A DNA stretch of 64,000 nucleotides, from positions 7,862,043-7,926,042 of the forward strand of contig CM077155.1 of the NCBI GenBank assembly GCA_039583875.1, read 5' to 3'. Each line of letters opens with the position of its first letter. Positions within the stretch are counted from its first letter, which is position 1. Below the pieces are notes generated by a model that saw only the letters and a program-made list of their open reading frames with translations, ran no database searches and was not told where the DNA came from. The position numbers were made by a program, and so were the translations under genes. The DNA is from Platanthera guangdongensis (Eukaryota; Streptophyta; Magnoliopsida; Asparagales; Orchidaceae). Positions 33,501 to 43,959 of the stretch are shown here, in pieces.

Positions 33501-33839
33501 GCGAAGCGATGGGGTAACTTGAACCATGCCCGTCCCAAGCACCAGGGACGGTGAACCATCCGCCACACGAACCGGGGGTAGGCGGTCATGCGTTTCAAGG
33601 AGAGAGAAGCAATGAGGGTTGCCAGTCATATGATTTGTAGCACCCGAGTCAATCAGCCATTTACCTTGGGTAACGACGTGGGCACTACCTGAAGTCGTGA
33701 ACACAGAGGCAGACGGCCGAGAGGAGGTGGAGGTCGAGATAACGGGGGTGGAGAGACCGGAAGTGGCCATAGAGAAGGCAGGAAATCGCGCGAGAAGAAG
33801 AGAAGCCGCGGGGAGAGAAAAAAAGAGAGCAACCCGCAC
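30540..33839 (-). pseudogene. Copia pol (protease, integrase, RT, RNase H) of the nested element, multiply broken
   Basis: In order on the minus strand. Protease at 33839-33273 has WLIDSGATNHMTG, with catalytic Asp intact. Integrase at 32948-32259 has RSDNAKEY and SQQNGVAE, the last two acidic residues of D,D,E; the zinc finger is largely missing. A Pro-rich linker and the RT N-terminus lie at 32428-31646 with [15 protein letters not shown] and [13 protein letters not shown] at 31700-31365 has GLKQSPRAW and the active site YVDDILLTS. The RT-RNase H connection is at 31352-31074. RNase H at 30860-30540 has FCDNRAA and HARTKHIKVDCHF. At least five frame breaks separate the pieces, so it is non-functional although key catalytic motifs survive. 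Confidence 0.92.
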
Positions 33840-34210
33840 GACCTAAGAAAGAGGCCGGGACACGAGAAAGAGACCGCAGCGGACAAGGACGAAACCGCAG
33901 CGGGCTAAAGGGAAGAAGCTGCAGCGGCACGATGGCAGAACACCAGCGGCCAGGAAGCAGACCAAGACACAGGGAAGAGGTCGCGCGCACTGAAAAGTCC
34001 GAGCGAATAGAAGAGAAGAGGAAGCAAAGGACCCAAGAGAACAGGTCGAGAACAGACCGAAAGAAAATGCGCGAACAGAGATAAGCCGCACGAACATAAC
34101 CGCGGTCAGAAGAGAAAACAAGTCGCGAGAATAGGTCGCGGAAAGAAGAAACAAGCCGCACGGGCAGAGAGAGCGGAGTCAGGTGGAAAGGACCGAGTGC
34201 TCTGATACCA

Positions 34211-34580
34211 TGTAAAAGTAGCGAACATGCAGCTAACAAACAGACATAATTTTGAATAATTGAACTTTTATTATCCAAAAAAGATGATCTTTACAAAGGT
34301 ATGACCTATCTTTTATAGAATGGAGGAGATAGGAGAGAGTACAAACAAACAATGTGGGACTAAAAATTACAGGGCTGAGCGGCTAGAAATAAAGGTGACC
34401 GCACAGGCCGCGCGGTTAGACAAATGGGCTAACCGCTCGGCAACACCAGCAGGAAGAGAACAGGCCGCAATAGGAGGCCACTAGACCGCCCGGTCTCCAA
34501 GCTTCTGAGAGAGACCGCCAGACCGCGCGGTTAACAACCCGCCAGACTAGACCGCCAGGCCGCCCGGTCTAACACTTCAA
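34211..34580 (-). repeat. 5' LTR of the nested Copia
   Basis: Partner of 30160-30530, preceded on its left by the primer-binding site. It includes TTTTATAGAATGG, a possible TATA region on the minus strand. Confidence 0.9.
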
Positions 34581-34581
34581 C

Positions 34582-35110
34582 ACAATCATATGGTGAGTAT
34601 CACTGATGCTAAGGTACTATGGAAGACATTGGAGTCTTTGTACGTGAAGAGTATGAGAATGAACAAACTCTTGGTGTTGACAAAGATTAGCGATTGCAAG
34701 TATAAAGGGGGCACACCTATACTTGATCGTGTGAATGAGTTCTAAGGAGTGTTGGACCAGCCAACTGTCATGAAAGTTACCTTTGATGCTGAGGTCAATG
34801 CATTGTGGTTACTTAAGTCTCTCCCTACCTCTTGGGAGATGGTTCGAATTTCACTGATAAACTTATCTCCAAGAGGTGTTTTGACTATGGAGGTTGCAAA
34901 TAGTGAGATTCTGAATGAGGAGGTGAGGAGAAAATCTCAGGGTGAGTCTCACGCCTATTTAGATGTTTTGTATACTGAGTATAAGGGAGAGAAAAGGGCA
35001 TAGATGACACAGAGTCTAATAGGAACAAGTGCAGACCACAAAAAGACATTGAATGCTTTCATTGTGGTAAGAAAGGGCACATCAAGAGGAAGTGTTATGC
35101 CTGGAAGAAA
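34582..35110 (+). pseudogene. Copia gag C-terminal part with zinc knuckle
   Basis: Continuation of the gag begun at 29949. Readable: AKVLWKTLESLY, LWLLKSLPTSWE and a CX2CX4HX4C knuckle at 35054-35095 (CFHCGKKGHIKRKC). In-frame stops occur near 34744 and 35002. Confidence 0.85.
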
Positions 35111-35146
35111 TTACAGACACATAAATCAGAGCAGCAAGATGAGGCC

Positions 35147-35700
35147 ATGTCTTTAGTAGTGACAATCTTTGATGACGATCTACTCTTTGTGGGTGATGAG
35201 GTGATGACTAACCTTGTTCATAGAGATGATATGCTAGTAGACTCAAGATCTTCTACATATGTTTCGAGCAATAGAGCACAATTTGCTACTTACACCTCAC
35301 ATGATATCGGGGTATTAAGGATGGGTAATGAGAGAGATTGCAGACCTATCAACGTCGGTGATGTGCACCTGAAAACAAGCACAGATTCTATTTTAATGTT
35401 CAAAGATGTTTGTCATGTACCTGACATCCGATTCTGTTTGTTATATGTTGGATAATTGGTTGCAAATAATTATGCTAATAGATTTGGTGACGGACGATGG
35501 AGACTAACCAGAGGTTCTTTAGTTATAGGTCATGATAGCATGATGTCTGACATTTATTGTATGGAGGCGAGAGCTGCAGGTGTGGGGGAGGACAAGGTCA
35601 GAGGTGACAGAGCCACTGGTGCATGCCGCGAGTAGCGTAGACTTTTCAGTGGGAATAAATGCTACAAACAAGTGAGACATCGTATCTTAAAGTTGATAGT
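35147..35700 (+). pseudogene. Copia protease with altered active site, followed by a pol deletion
   Basis: The frame at 35147-35455 contains DDMLVDSRSSTYVSS, where the protease signature Asp-Ser-Gly reads Asp-Ser-Arg, then YTSHDIGVLRMGN and KDVCHVPDIRF. This corresponds to the protease/pre-integrase segment of Copia. A short pre-integrase scrap (RLTRGSLVIGHD) follows near 35505-35540, after which integrase, RT and RNase H are gone and the polypurine tract appears at about 35871. Loss of the Gly and of pol shows that the element was defective. Confidence 0.8.
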
Positions 35701-35883
35701 GAAAGGATAGGAGAGCGGTTCTCATATTGTTGCTGGACAACGATGACGGGTGATTTTTGATTGTCACGATCCTACATCGTGAACGACAGTTTACGTGACA
35801 GAGATGCATAATTATTGTGATGGTTCTCTCGGGGAGTTCACCAATTTGGCGCGCTTTTCTTCCTGGTCGAGAAGGGGGAGAGT

Positions 35884-35957
35884 TGTTGCGTTCGGGTTCC
35901 CTCCTAGGTGGATAAAACATGCGGTGATGAACATTCAAGAGATCTGTAGTATATTAT

Positions 35958-36036
<79 letters not shown>
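35884..36036 (+). repeat. 3' LTR of the composite element, left part
   Basis: Starts TGTTGCGTTCGGGTTCCCTC, matching the 5' LTR start. Breaks off in an (AT)n tract (about 35960-36036). Confidence 0.85.
35958..36036. repeat. (AT)n microsatellite
   Basis: About 38 AT dinucleotides at the left edge of the foreign insertion in the 3' LTR. A matching (TA)n tract at 39308-39356 borders the other edge. Confidence 0.95.
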
Positions 36037-36040
<4 letters not shown>

Positions 36041-39000
36041 GCAAACACTAAAGCGAGATGGTGTAATATTCAGAGTTCCCAAAATACCCCTGCGTCTAAT
36101 CTTCTTTATTTTAAAATTTTTGGTTTTATCTTTATTATATAAGCAAACACTAAAGTGAGATGGTGTAACATTCAGAGTTCCCAAATTACCCCCGCTTCTC
36201 ATGTTCTTTATTTTTAAAATTTCAGTTTTAGAGTCATTTCCTCTTTCCCTCCAATTTTTCCCACCCAAACTCAATTTTTTTGTGCCTATCAAATTTGAAC
36301 TCTCTCCCCAAAATATCTTCTGTTGCTACATGTTTACTCCTACACATTTCCATGGAAGCTTCAACAATAAATAACCTGTACCCCTTCTCTAATTGGCTCT
36401 ACTTCAGAGCTCCTAAACCCTAAAGCTTCTTTGCCCTTCTGCATGTTGAGCTTTTGGCAGGACATCAATGATTTTGAGCTTCTAGGGGGACGACGACGGG
36501 ACTCCAGCGATCTCAAAGGATGCTTCCAACAGTCTTGCCATCAGGACTCCAGCAATCTCAAGGATCTCCAGCCTCAAACTTCTAGGCTCCAGCCTCTCAT
36601 TTTGAGCTTCCAGTTCGCCGGCCTACAATACTTTGTCGGCGGCAGTATTCAAATCTCGGTTCATCTTCTTCCTCTGTGTCATAATTATGGAAACATTGTG
36701 TGGGTATATTGTCTTTCAAGTTTAAAATAGTTTATCTTCTGGTGTGATTTTAAAATTTCAACTGGTCATCGAGACTCTAGCTATCAAAAGGATCGATTTC
36801 GAGCTTCCAGCGAGACTCAAGGGGCTTCTTCCTCTCCGATGTGGGACCTCTAATTTTGAGCTTCCTGATCTCCGAATCCAATCTTCCAGCCTCCGATTTT
36901 GATCTTCCAGTTCACCGGCCTACAATGCTTCATTCGCGACAGGCTTCGAATCTCTGTTCATCTTCTTCCTCTGTGTCAATGTTATGGAAATATTTTGGTG
37001 TATATACCCTTTCTGTAAGTTTACAATAATTTATATGATTGTATGATATCAAAATTCGAACTGCAATGACATTTCTAATTTAATGATTTATCCAGAATAA
37101 TTTAACAGATTGATTATCATTCTAACTTTAGAAAAGTATTCATCATGATTAACAAAAAATATTAAGCATTATAACTACTACTTCTTCATTTTCTCTACAT
37201 TTCTTTGTGGCAACTTATCTTTTCACTTCTTTCTTTTACAGAGGTCCTACTCCACACTCCAACGCCATGTCTCTTCTTACAGTGCAGGTAAGCTGATCTT
37301 CCTCTTGATTTTTTCTGATTCTTTGTTGCTCGGTTTTTTTCACAATTTTTGCTCGTTTCTCTTTGTTTTCCTCTTATTCTTCATTTTTTTTGCTGCTCAC
37401 ACCATGATTTTAATCTTAATCATGTGATTCTTTGTTACTACTACCAAAATTTTGGTTTGATTCATCTTCGTTTGTTTCTAGGTTCCTCGGTTGTCCTTCT
37501 GTTTGCTTTCAGGCCCATGAAAAACTTCATTCACTGTGGTGATGGGAAGCAAGTCTTTTCATCAACAAAAATATTTCTCTGCATTTATTGACCATCAGTC
37601 TCATTTGGGTTTACTTCCTCATTTTTGTTCTTCAGTCACTTCATATTTTGTCACCGTACAGGACAACAATAATTGTTTATTGTATGATCTACAACTATTA
37701 GCATATATCAACATATATCTTGAAAGCATATATAACATCAATCATGTTTGACCGATGTCGCCTTCCCTGTTAAATGTTGCTACTATCAAAATTTTTGTTT
37801 GGTTCATCTTCGTTTATATTAGCATCTCACTTTGATTCTAAACTAAATGTTATCATAAATTGCAAAAAATGGTGTTGGTGTTCGGTGAAGGATTATTTTG
37901 ATTTTTTTATTGCTTTTTTATTTTTGCATAATAAGCTTTTGTGGCAGAATCCCTTTGAGGACAACTCACTTTCACGTATTTTGGTTTTAGACGTTCTTTT
38001 ATTTTCACATAATAAGCCTTTGTGGCAGGATCCTTTTGAGGACAACTCACTTTCCGGTCAAGAAACATGCCACTTATAGTGCACTCAAAGCACGCACTCA
38101 TTGGGGGTATACAAACACCCTATTACAAGGTATGAATGTTTCTGTCAGCTGATCAGGCATGAACATACAAACTTATCCTTGGTCACCACATTGCGCCCTG
38201 CATAAAATGGTTTCGCACATTGAGACAATGTTGTCAAGCTGTGGCACATAACTCTTTCATTGTCTTTATGTGACCTATGACCAGTCACAATGAAAATCTT
38301 CTAAAATTATTAATACCATTTATCATTAAATTGTCGTTTGATTTCCCTTTCAAAAGTGTTAGAATATTAGCAAACAATGTATTAAATTGCTAATACCATT
38401 TATCATTTAGTATATTTGCATGTTTTTGTTTGCTAAAATGTATTGATATTAGAATTAGTGAGCTGTTTGAGTCAGCCGAAGTCATTGTTTTTTTATACCT
38501 TCTAATTGTTAATAGGCGTAGACCTTTCTTTCATGTATCCTACATGTTCACAATTTGTAGCCTGCTTGGGCGTGGGCAATGACTACCTGATGGGTTTAAA
38601 TGAATGAAATATCTTGCATTTAAATATATACATATTCATTGTCTAGGTAATACCAATGCTCTCTATTTTGAGTTCCAGTTTTTTTGGAACATTGTCTGAT
38701 GTAATTATTAGTTTAATCAAATAGAGTCAATGTCGCCGCCTCAGATCAATGTTGAGATTCATGACCAATGTCTCCATCCACGACCAATGTCGCCCCACGA
38801 CCAATGTCGCCACCCCGACCAATGTTCCCCCCCCCCCCCCGACCAATGCTGCCCACACGACATATGTTGCCTCTACAACAAATTTTGCTTCCACGACAAC
38901 TATCGACCCTCCGACCAATGCCCCTCAGACATATGTCATCGCACGACAAATGTCGCCCCCATGACAAATATCGCCCACACGACAAATTTCGCAGCCACGT

Positions 39001-39307
39001 ACGAAAAATGTCGCTCCCCAACCATTGTCGCCCCAACAACATTTATCGTTCCTCTAACAAATGTCGCCCCCATGACCAATGTCGCCCCCAAGACGAATGT
39101 TGCCTCCAAGATGAATGTCGCCCTCACGAAAAATATCACCCCCATGACGAATGTCGCCCACGACGAATGTCGCTCCCACGACGAATGTCATCACCACGAC
39201 AAATGACGCCCACACGACAAATGTCGCCCCCACGACAAATGTCGCCCCTCGACAAATCTCGAACCCACGACGGATGTTTGCCCGCAGAGGGTCCCCGTGC
39301 ACGACTG
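36037..39307. mobile_element. Unclassified 3.3-kb insertion inside the 3' LTR
   Basis: Sequence absent from the 5' LTR, bounded by AT microsatellites. It starts with two tandem ~95-bp units (36037-36225; AAGCAAACACTAAAG.GAGATGG). Then come a ~165-bp duplicated block (36600-36762 and 36896-37060), T/C-rich DNA with an exon-like ATGTCTCTTCTTACAGTGCAG before GTAAGC at 37268-37294, a short duplicated PFEDNSLS-encoding block (37913-38057), and the 38.73-39.29-kb minisatellite. No transposase, helicase or termini were identified, so its class is open. Confidence 0.55.
38728..39290 (+). repeat. ~18-21-bp minisatellite of CGACAAATGTCG units
   Basis: More than 25 degenerate units built on CGAC(A/C)AATGTCGCCCCCA. 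The earliest units read GACCAATGTCGCC, the middle ones CGACAAATGTCG and later ones CGACGAATGTCG. The core is a near-perfect inverted repeat, CGACA-AA-TGTCG. A run of 13-14 C interrupts at about 38827-38840. The array gives open but repetitive frames on both strands, which I do not regard as genes. Confidence 0.9.

Positions 39308-39356
<49 letters not shown>
39308..39356. repeat. (TA)n microsatellite
   Basis: About 24 TA dinucleotides, mirroring the (AT)n tract at 35958-36036 across the insertion. Confidence 0.95.
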
Positions 39357-39359
<3 letters not shown>

Positions 39360-40650
39360 TTTTTTCTACCCCTACAACCATGTGAGAAAAGAAGCAAATT
39401 AATACATATTTCTTAATCTAATTTATCTCCCCGATGCAGCAGCTCACCCATGTGAGCAAAAAAAAAGGAGAATTTAAATTTGACTTTGTGCTGACCGCCC
39501 ATGTGAAAGATCATATTTTTCTTCTACTCTGGAAGATGCGTAGTGGCCTGCTATCTTTAATTGTAAGAAATAAAAGGAGGTTTTATGCCTCTCTTCAAGC
39601 ATGACTCTGTGACCTCTCGCATGAGAAGAAAACAATCAGCATCCTCCTATTCCTTGCCTTCTCCATCTCTTTTCTCTGTTGTTCGAACCGGGATTTCTCG
39701 CCGGAAAACGTGGGGGACGACGACAGGCTGGCGCAAGCGGTGTTGGAGAGGTGGTCAGAGCCTTGAGGCCATACAAAATTGAGATTTGACGGCGGCGTTT
39801 GTCGTGAGGGAGGAGACGCTGACGTCTCTTTTGCGGGGGTTGAACCGGGAGACATTGCAAAGGCTGTGCTTGTGTTGTGGTGGTAGCGGTGCACGCGTAC
39901 GGTGGAGCGGCGTAGGCGGAGGCCGATTTGGGCGGAGTCAGAGAGACAGACGGTGATTGTCGACGGTCATTTGGGCTCGGGAGAGCAAGGATCGTTGAAG
40001 ATTTGGTGATGTTCCTGGATCACGACCATGGTCGTGCAGTGGTGCTGAATGTGTATCTTGGCGTAAAGGATGGCGATGTGCAACCGTCGTATTTACTTGG
40101 GCGAGTATATATTTCGGGTCGCATCCGCGGCTAGCAGTGGTCAGTGCGAGGAAGCATCGTAGCCTCAAGCGGATTTTGGTGGCGAGCCATCTGAGCCTCG
40201 AGGGGGCAACTTACTGACGGATTGCGTACTGATCAGAGTGCGCCAGCGATGTCGTGTGTCGACGTAAGTGGACAACTTGACATAATATTGAAAGTCCATG
40301 GAAGATTATTGTGGATTCAGAGAAACAGTTTGGAATGAGTCACTCTGACTCGAACTTGGCCATCTTTATTGGTATATCTGTATCTTCCTATTGTCTTTAT
40401 TTTATGTTAGCAGTAAAATCCATCTAAGGATGGTGGGGGATCATTATATTGTGAATATCATTTAGTAGAGTCTTTTCGGGTTGGACTCTGATCGTCACGT
40501 GAATGTTATCATGTTTTGCGGGTTTTCCACGTATACATCTTTGTTTTTTGATTATTTTTGTTCTTGCGTATTTCGCTGACTACTTTTGCAGGTAGCTCAG
40601 CTCGTGTCCTCGAGTGCAATTAGGTCCGTGAGAACGTGTTTCTCTCAACA
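39357..40650 (+). repeat. 3' LTR of the composite element, right part
   Basis: Resumes the LTR at TCTACCCCTACAACCATGTGAG (5' copy: TCTTACAACCGCGTAAG) and runs to TTTCTCTCAACA at 40650. Identity with 28440-29783 looks to be about 80-85% by eye, so the element is old. Confidence 0.85.
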
Positions 40651-40850
40651 TGAATATAGTGTTCTATTTTTTTCCTTGTTTTATACAATTTTTTTTTTAA
40701 ATGTCTATTTATAATCAGTATAAATCAAAAACAATATGATTAATATTATTTTATTCACTCGTAACTTAACTCAGTTTCCTTTGAAATATTCAAAATTGAA
40801 AAGATGAATATGTTTGGCCTAAAGTTATTTTCTCATCGACAACATTTGTT
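40651..40850 (+). repeat. AT-rich tandem unit B, last part
   Basis: Continues unit B after the LTR element: TGAATATAGTGTTCTAT, ATAAATCAAAAACAATAT and GAAATATTCAAAATTGAAAAG, matching unit A at 26170-26330. It ends in an A-rich stretch near 40870. Confidence 0.8.
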
Positions 40851-41025
40851 TTTTAAATTAAAAAACTTCAAAAAAAAAATTAAGTATATGTTCAGAATGT
40901 AAGAATTGGCTTTGGGTTCAAGAAAGTCAATTTTGTTGTTCGGTGCGTGAGATTTGAGAGGGTATCAGCCTTGAAATCAAAGTTGACAGACATTCGCTTT
41001 AGCCTAAAGTCTAAATACCAAAAAC

Positions 41026-41262
41026 TTACCTCTCGACATAGATTTTTGCGCGCATTTTCTCTAGAAAGGGACGCCCCGACTGATCCCGCGATGCAAAGGA
41101 TCGATCATCCTTGTCTTCTTCTTTAGCATAGGAGAGAATAAAGATAGATGCTTTCTTCTTCAGTATCATCTGATACGATCCATTTTGGGCTGCCCGCTGC
41201 TCGGCATGTCCATTCTGGACTACCTGCTGCCCGACACACTGATTCATAGTCGAACCAAGCAT
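41026..41262 (-). other. Possible exon of unknown gene
   Basis: A minus-strand open stretch ends in a good splice donor: codons for KIYVER then GTAAGTTTTT at about 41027-41036. The encoded segment (around KKKASIFILSYAKEEDKDDR) matches no family I recognise. A ~33-bp duplication (TGCATGCTTGCTGTCTCTTT-like) flanks it at 41259-41362. This may be chance. Confidence 0.2.
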
Positions 41263-42281
41263 GCTTGCTGTCTCTTTTCAAGAGAGAATAAAAAGAGATG
41301 CTTTCTGTGATTTTTCACGTAAAAAAACTTGCATGCTTGCTGTCTCTTTTCACAGTGACTGTTTGCACGCTCGATCGCTCAAGAGATAAGACGGTCCAAT
41401 TTAGATCGGTCTATTATGAGCCTCAAGTGACACTATAAAAGTGGAGGAAAAACTAAAAACATAGAGGACTTTGAGAACCCGTTCGTCAATCACGCGCGAT
41501 CAAAATATGACTTTCGCAACTCGTGCCAATTGTTTTTGCCATTTGCAGGATTTTCTTTTTATGAATTAGTTATAGTGGATACTATGTTGCATTCACTGGA
41601 TGTGAAGATAACATATAACTGTGATATATTATTTAATTAAATAAGTATGAATATAATATTAATAAATTATTGCATATTAAAGAAAAATCCAGTAACTAAT
41701 ATGATTATAGTTTATAGGAAGATAAATTATATATATCCTAAAAATACTCAAAAAAAAAACTTGTATTAATTTAACTGGATGAAAGAAAATCATATTTTGT
41801 ATAAAAAGAAAAAAAAAGATATATTGAAGAGTACCTTTGCCTTTGTCCAAATACATCAATGAAGATATGGCCGGAGGTGCGCTCAACAAGCACGAACTCG
41901 TATGCAGCAGCAGCATAGACCAACGCCTGTTCGTCCGGCGACTCGCCCTGATAGTCGATGAATCTTTCTAACGCTCCTCCATTAGATGTCTCTCTCAGAA
42001 TGGGAACAACGGTATTGCAGACCGCTAAAGCCAAGAAAAATTCTCGTGCACTGTCTCGCTCCTTCGTCCCTTTCCCTCCCCTCAACACTTCAACCAACTT
42101 AGGATCAGTCCTTACCCTCATTTTTGGTCTCCACACTTGTCCTTCCACTGCATAAAATAATCAATAACTATCATGAGTTGTAGTTCTTTAATTTAAAATA
42201 TTATTTGTGCATATTTGAAACTATAAGGAAAGACACGAAGTAATTAAGCATTAGTGAGATTATGATAAAAGATAGGGTACA

Positions 42282-42353
42282 ATGACGACAAAAGATTCAT
42301 ATAGCCGACCCCATTATTTTGAGATAAAGACTTGAATGTTGTTGTTGTATAAT
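42282..42353 (+). mobile_element. Au-like SINE fragment in the intron of P4-ATPase copy 2
   Basis: Reads ACAATGACGACAAAAGATTC then CATATAGCCGACCCC and ends GTTGTTGTTGTATAAT. It aligns with the minus-strand SINE at 9163-9232 over its whole length. The tRNA-related 5' part is missing and no flanking duplication is evident. Confidence 0.75.
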
Positions 42354-42761
42354 ATATATTATTTAATATAACCATTTACACTAAGAATATATAATTAGTC
42401 ATATCAAACAATTAAAAAGAAAAGCAATGATACTAGGATTATACACATGATTAGGAGTATTGAGAGTTTAATTTAACATTAAAAAATTAACTAGGATTAT
42501 ACATTTAATAAAATCATGATCTCATTCACCTATAACTAATTAAATTTAAGTTGTATTCCTTGATTATAACAATGCTACATTATATTTGCTCATATTTAAA
42601 ATTACTAATTTGCCATCTTCATTTTAGAATGATTTTAATCACACTAAAAAAAGGCTCAATTACTCGAGAGTATATTTTATTTATTTTTTATTTGTGAATA
42701 ATATAATACCTAGATTTTGTGCATCTAAATGAGGGAAATCTTAAACAATTTTATTATTTAA

Positions 42762-43747
42762 GGCGATTGTTATGGGCAAATTACCGAAATTGGATACGTG
42801 CAAACCAATTTTACGTGCAGACCGAAATATTATAAGTGCAGACCAAATTATTACGTGCAGACGACCATAGTATCTCCTTTCTCCCTTTGCACAGCCAAAT
42901 CTTCTGGTTTGGGATATTCGAGTGCTGGTATGGGAGATCTCCTATGGCGTGGGACTCATGCCAAACTCGATAGAGAGCTACATAATCATCCTGCACAAGA
43001 CAAAGGGTGTGTTTGTGAGGCTTTCTTTCCCATTTCCATTGTAAAAAAAACGCCATCATCGCAGTGAGAAGCTTTTGGCGGCGCTAGTGAAAACCGTGAT
43101 TCTCAAAAAACCGAAATTCGAGTGTTTCTTTTCTGTCTGTGATTTCAGATCTGAGGTCTGGTGGATATATCAGCGCGTTTTAACCATAAAACATAAAAAA
43201 TTCTTCAGCGCCTATAGCTAGCTCTCGCGATGCACTTCCTCCCGAAAGCTCTGCTTCTGCATTTCCTCCTCCTGATAGCTCTGCTTCCGTATTTCCTCCT
43301 GATAGCTCTCGCTGCTATGACTTCTCCAAGCCGCGCTCCATAAATCCTCATCGTCCCCACGAATCCTCCAGGTCACATGCCCCAAATCTCGATACGACCA
43401 ATCCTCCAAATCTCGCTGCCAGGTGGTCTGAGGTTTGTAACAATCTTCTCCTCCAGGTCACTGTTAGGGCTCGACATTGTCCCTTCCAGTAGGATGATGT
43501 ATGACGCTGCCGGCTGAAGGAGGCGTCGCTGGTCGAAGGAGGCGCTGGCGGCGGATGATGTATGATGCGGTTCACACAGGCGGAAGGCGGACGAAGCTCC
43601 AGCAAACCTTTTTTCGCGAGAACAGTGACGGGCGCGCTGGGTTGCACTGATCGGGTTTTAGGGTTTTAGTTTTAGGCAGTTTTAATAGATTTTATTTCAA
43701 ATTTTGGGTTGCACCTATCCAAAACTGATTTGCACGTAACATTCGCC
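42762..43747. mobile_element. hAT-like non-autonomous element in the intron of P4-ATPase copy 2
   Basis: 986 bp flanked by a perfect 8-bp duplication TTATTTAA (42754-42761 and 43748-43755). Ends are GGCGATTGTTA on the left and TAACATTCGCC on the right. Subterminal ACGTGCA words recur (ATTTTACGTGCAGACC, ATTATTACGTGCAGAC; right end TTTGCACGTAACA). An 8-bp duplication points to the hAT superfamily. There is no transposase. The interior has GC-rich sequence with short imperfect repeats (TTTCCTCCTGATAGCTCT) near 43250-43320. Confidence 0.82.
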
Positions 43748-43959
43748 TTATTTAAATGCAACAAAATAACAATTTTGTTAGTATTTTTCTTTTAAATTGC
43801 ATAAATTTTTTTGTTATTTTAATGAATAAAAATTATGTCATTAAACTTATCAATCATAACTCAAATGCAAAACTTTGATATGACTAAAGAAAGATTTATC
43901 TATTTTCTCATACTCAGAAAATGGAAATAAGTAGTCCACTTAGTCGTGTTGATAAAAAT

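Larger units (their letters stand above)
30159..34581 (-). mobile_element. Nested 4.4-kb Ty1/Copia element, lacking most of gag
   Basis: LTRs at about 30160-30530 and 34211-34580, starting TGTAAAAGTAGCG on the plus strand and ending AACACTTCA(A). ACAAT flanks both sides (30154-30158 and 34582-34586), with one or two extra bases at each junction. The primer site GCTCTGATACCA (34199-34210) is the complement of TGGTATCAGAGC, so the element is on the minus strand. The purine tract GAGGGGGAGTATTGAAG borders the left LTR. LTRs differ at about a dozen sites. Only some 350 bp separate the primer site from the protease frame, so gag is essentially deleted. Confidence 0.9.
28320..40650 (+). mobile_element. 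12.3-kb composite Copia-type LTR element (gag and protease only) carrying nested insertions
   Basis: The 5' LTR is 28320-29783 and the 3' LTR 35884-40650 (enlarged by insertion). Both start TGTTG and end TTTCTCTCAACA. Flanks TGATT (28315-28319) and TGAAT (40651-40655) form a target duplication with one mutation, confirmed by unit A, which reads TGAATATGGTG at the same place. After the 5' LTR comes a weak initiator Met-tRNA site (GTGGTATTAGAGAT). The interior encodes a broken gag and a protease, then jumps to the polypurine tract GAAGGGGGAGAG. Integrase, RT and RNase H are deleted. A 4.4-kb Copia is nested in gag and about 3.3 kb of other DNA sits in the 3' LTR. Confidence 0.85.

Noticed and set aside
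36037..39307. Helitron
   Set aside because: The AT-rich insertion site fits, but no 5' TC, no 3' hairpin plus CTRR and no Rep/helicase sequence were found.
38728..39402. Several overlapping frames of 60-205 codons on both strands
   Set aside because: They are translations of the CGACAAATGTCG minisatellite and the TA repeat (TTNVAP-, IYIYIY-type peptides), not genes.
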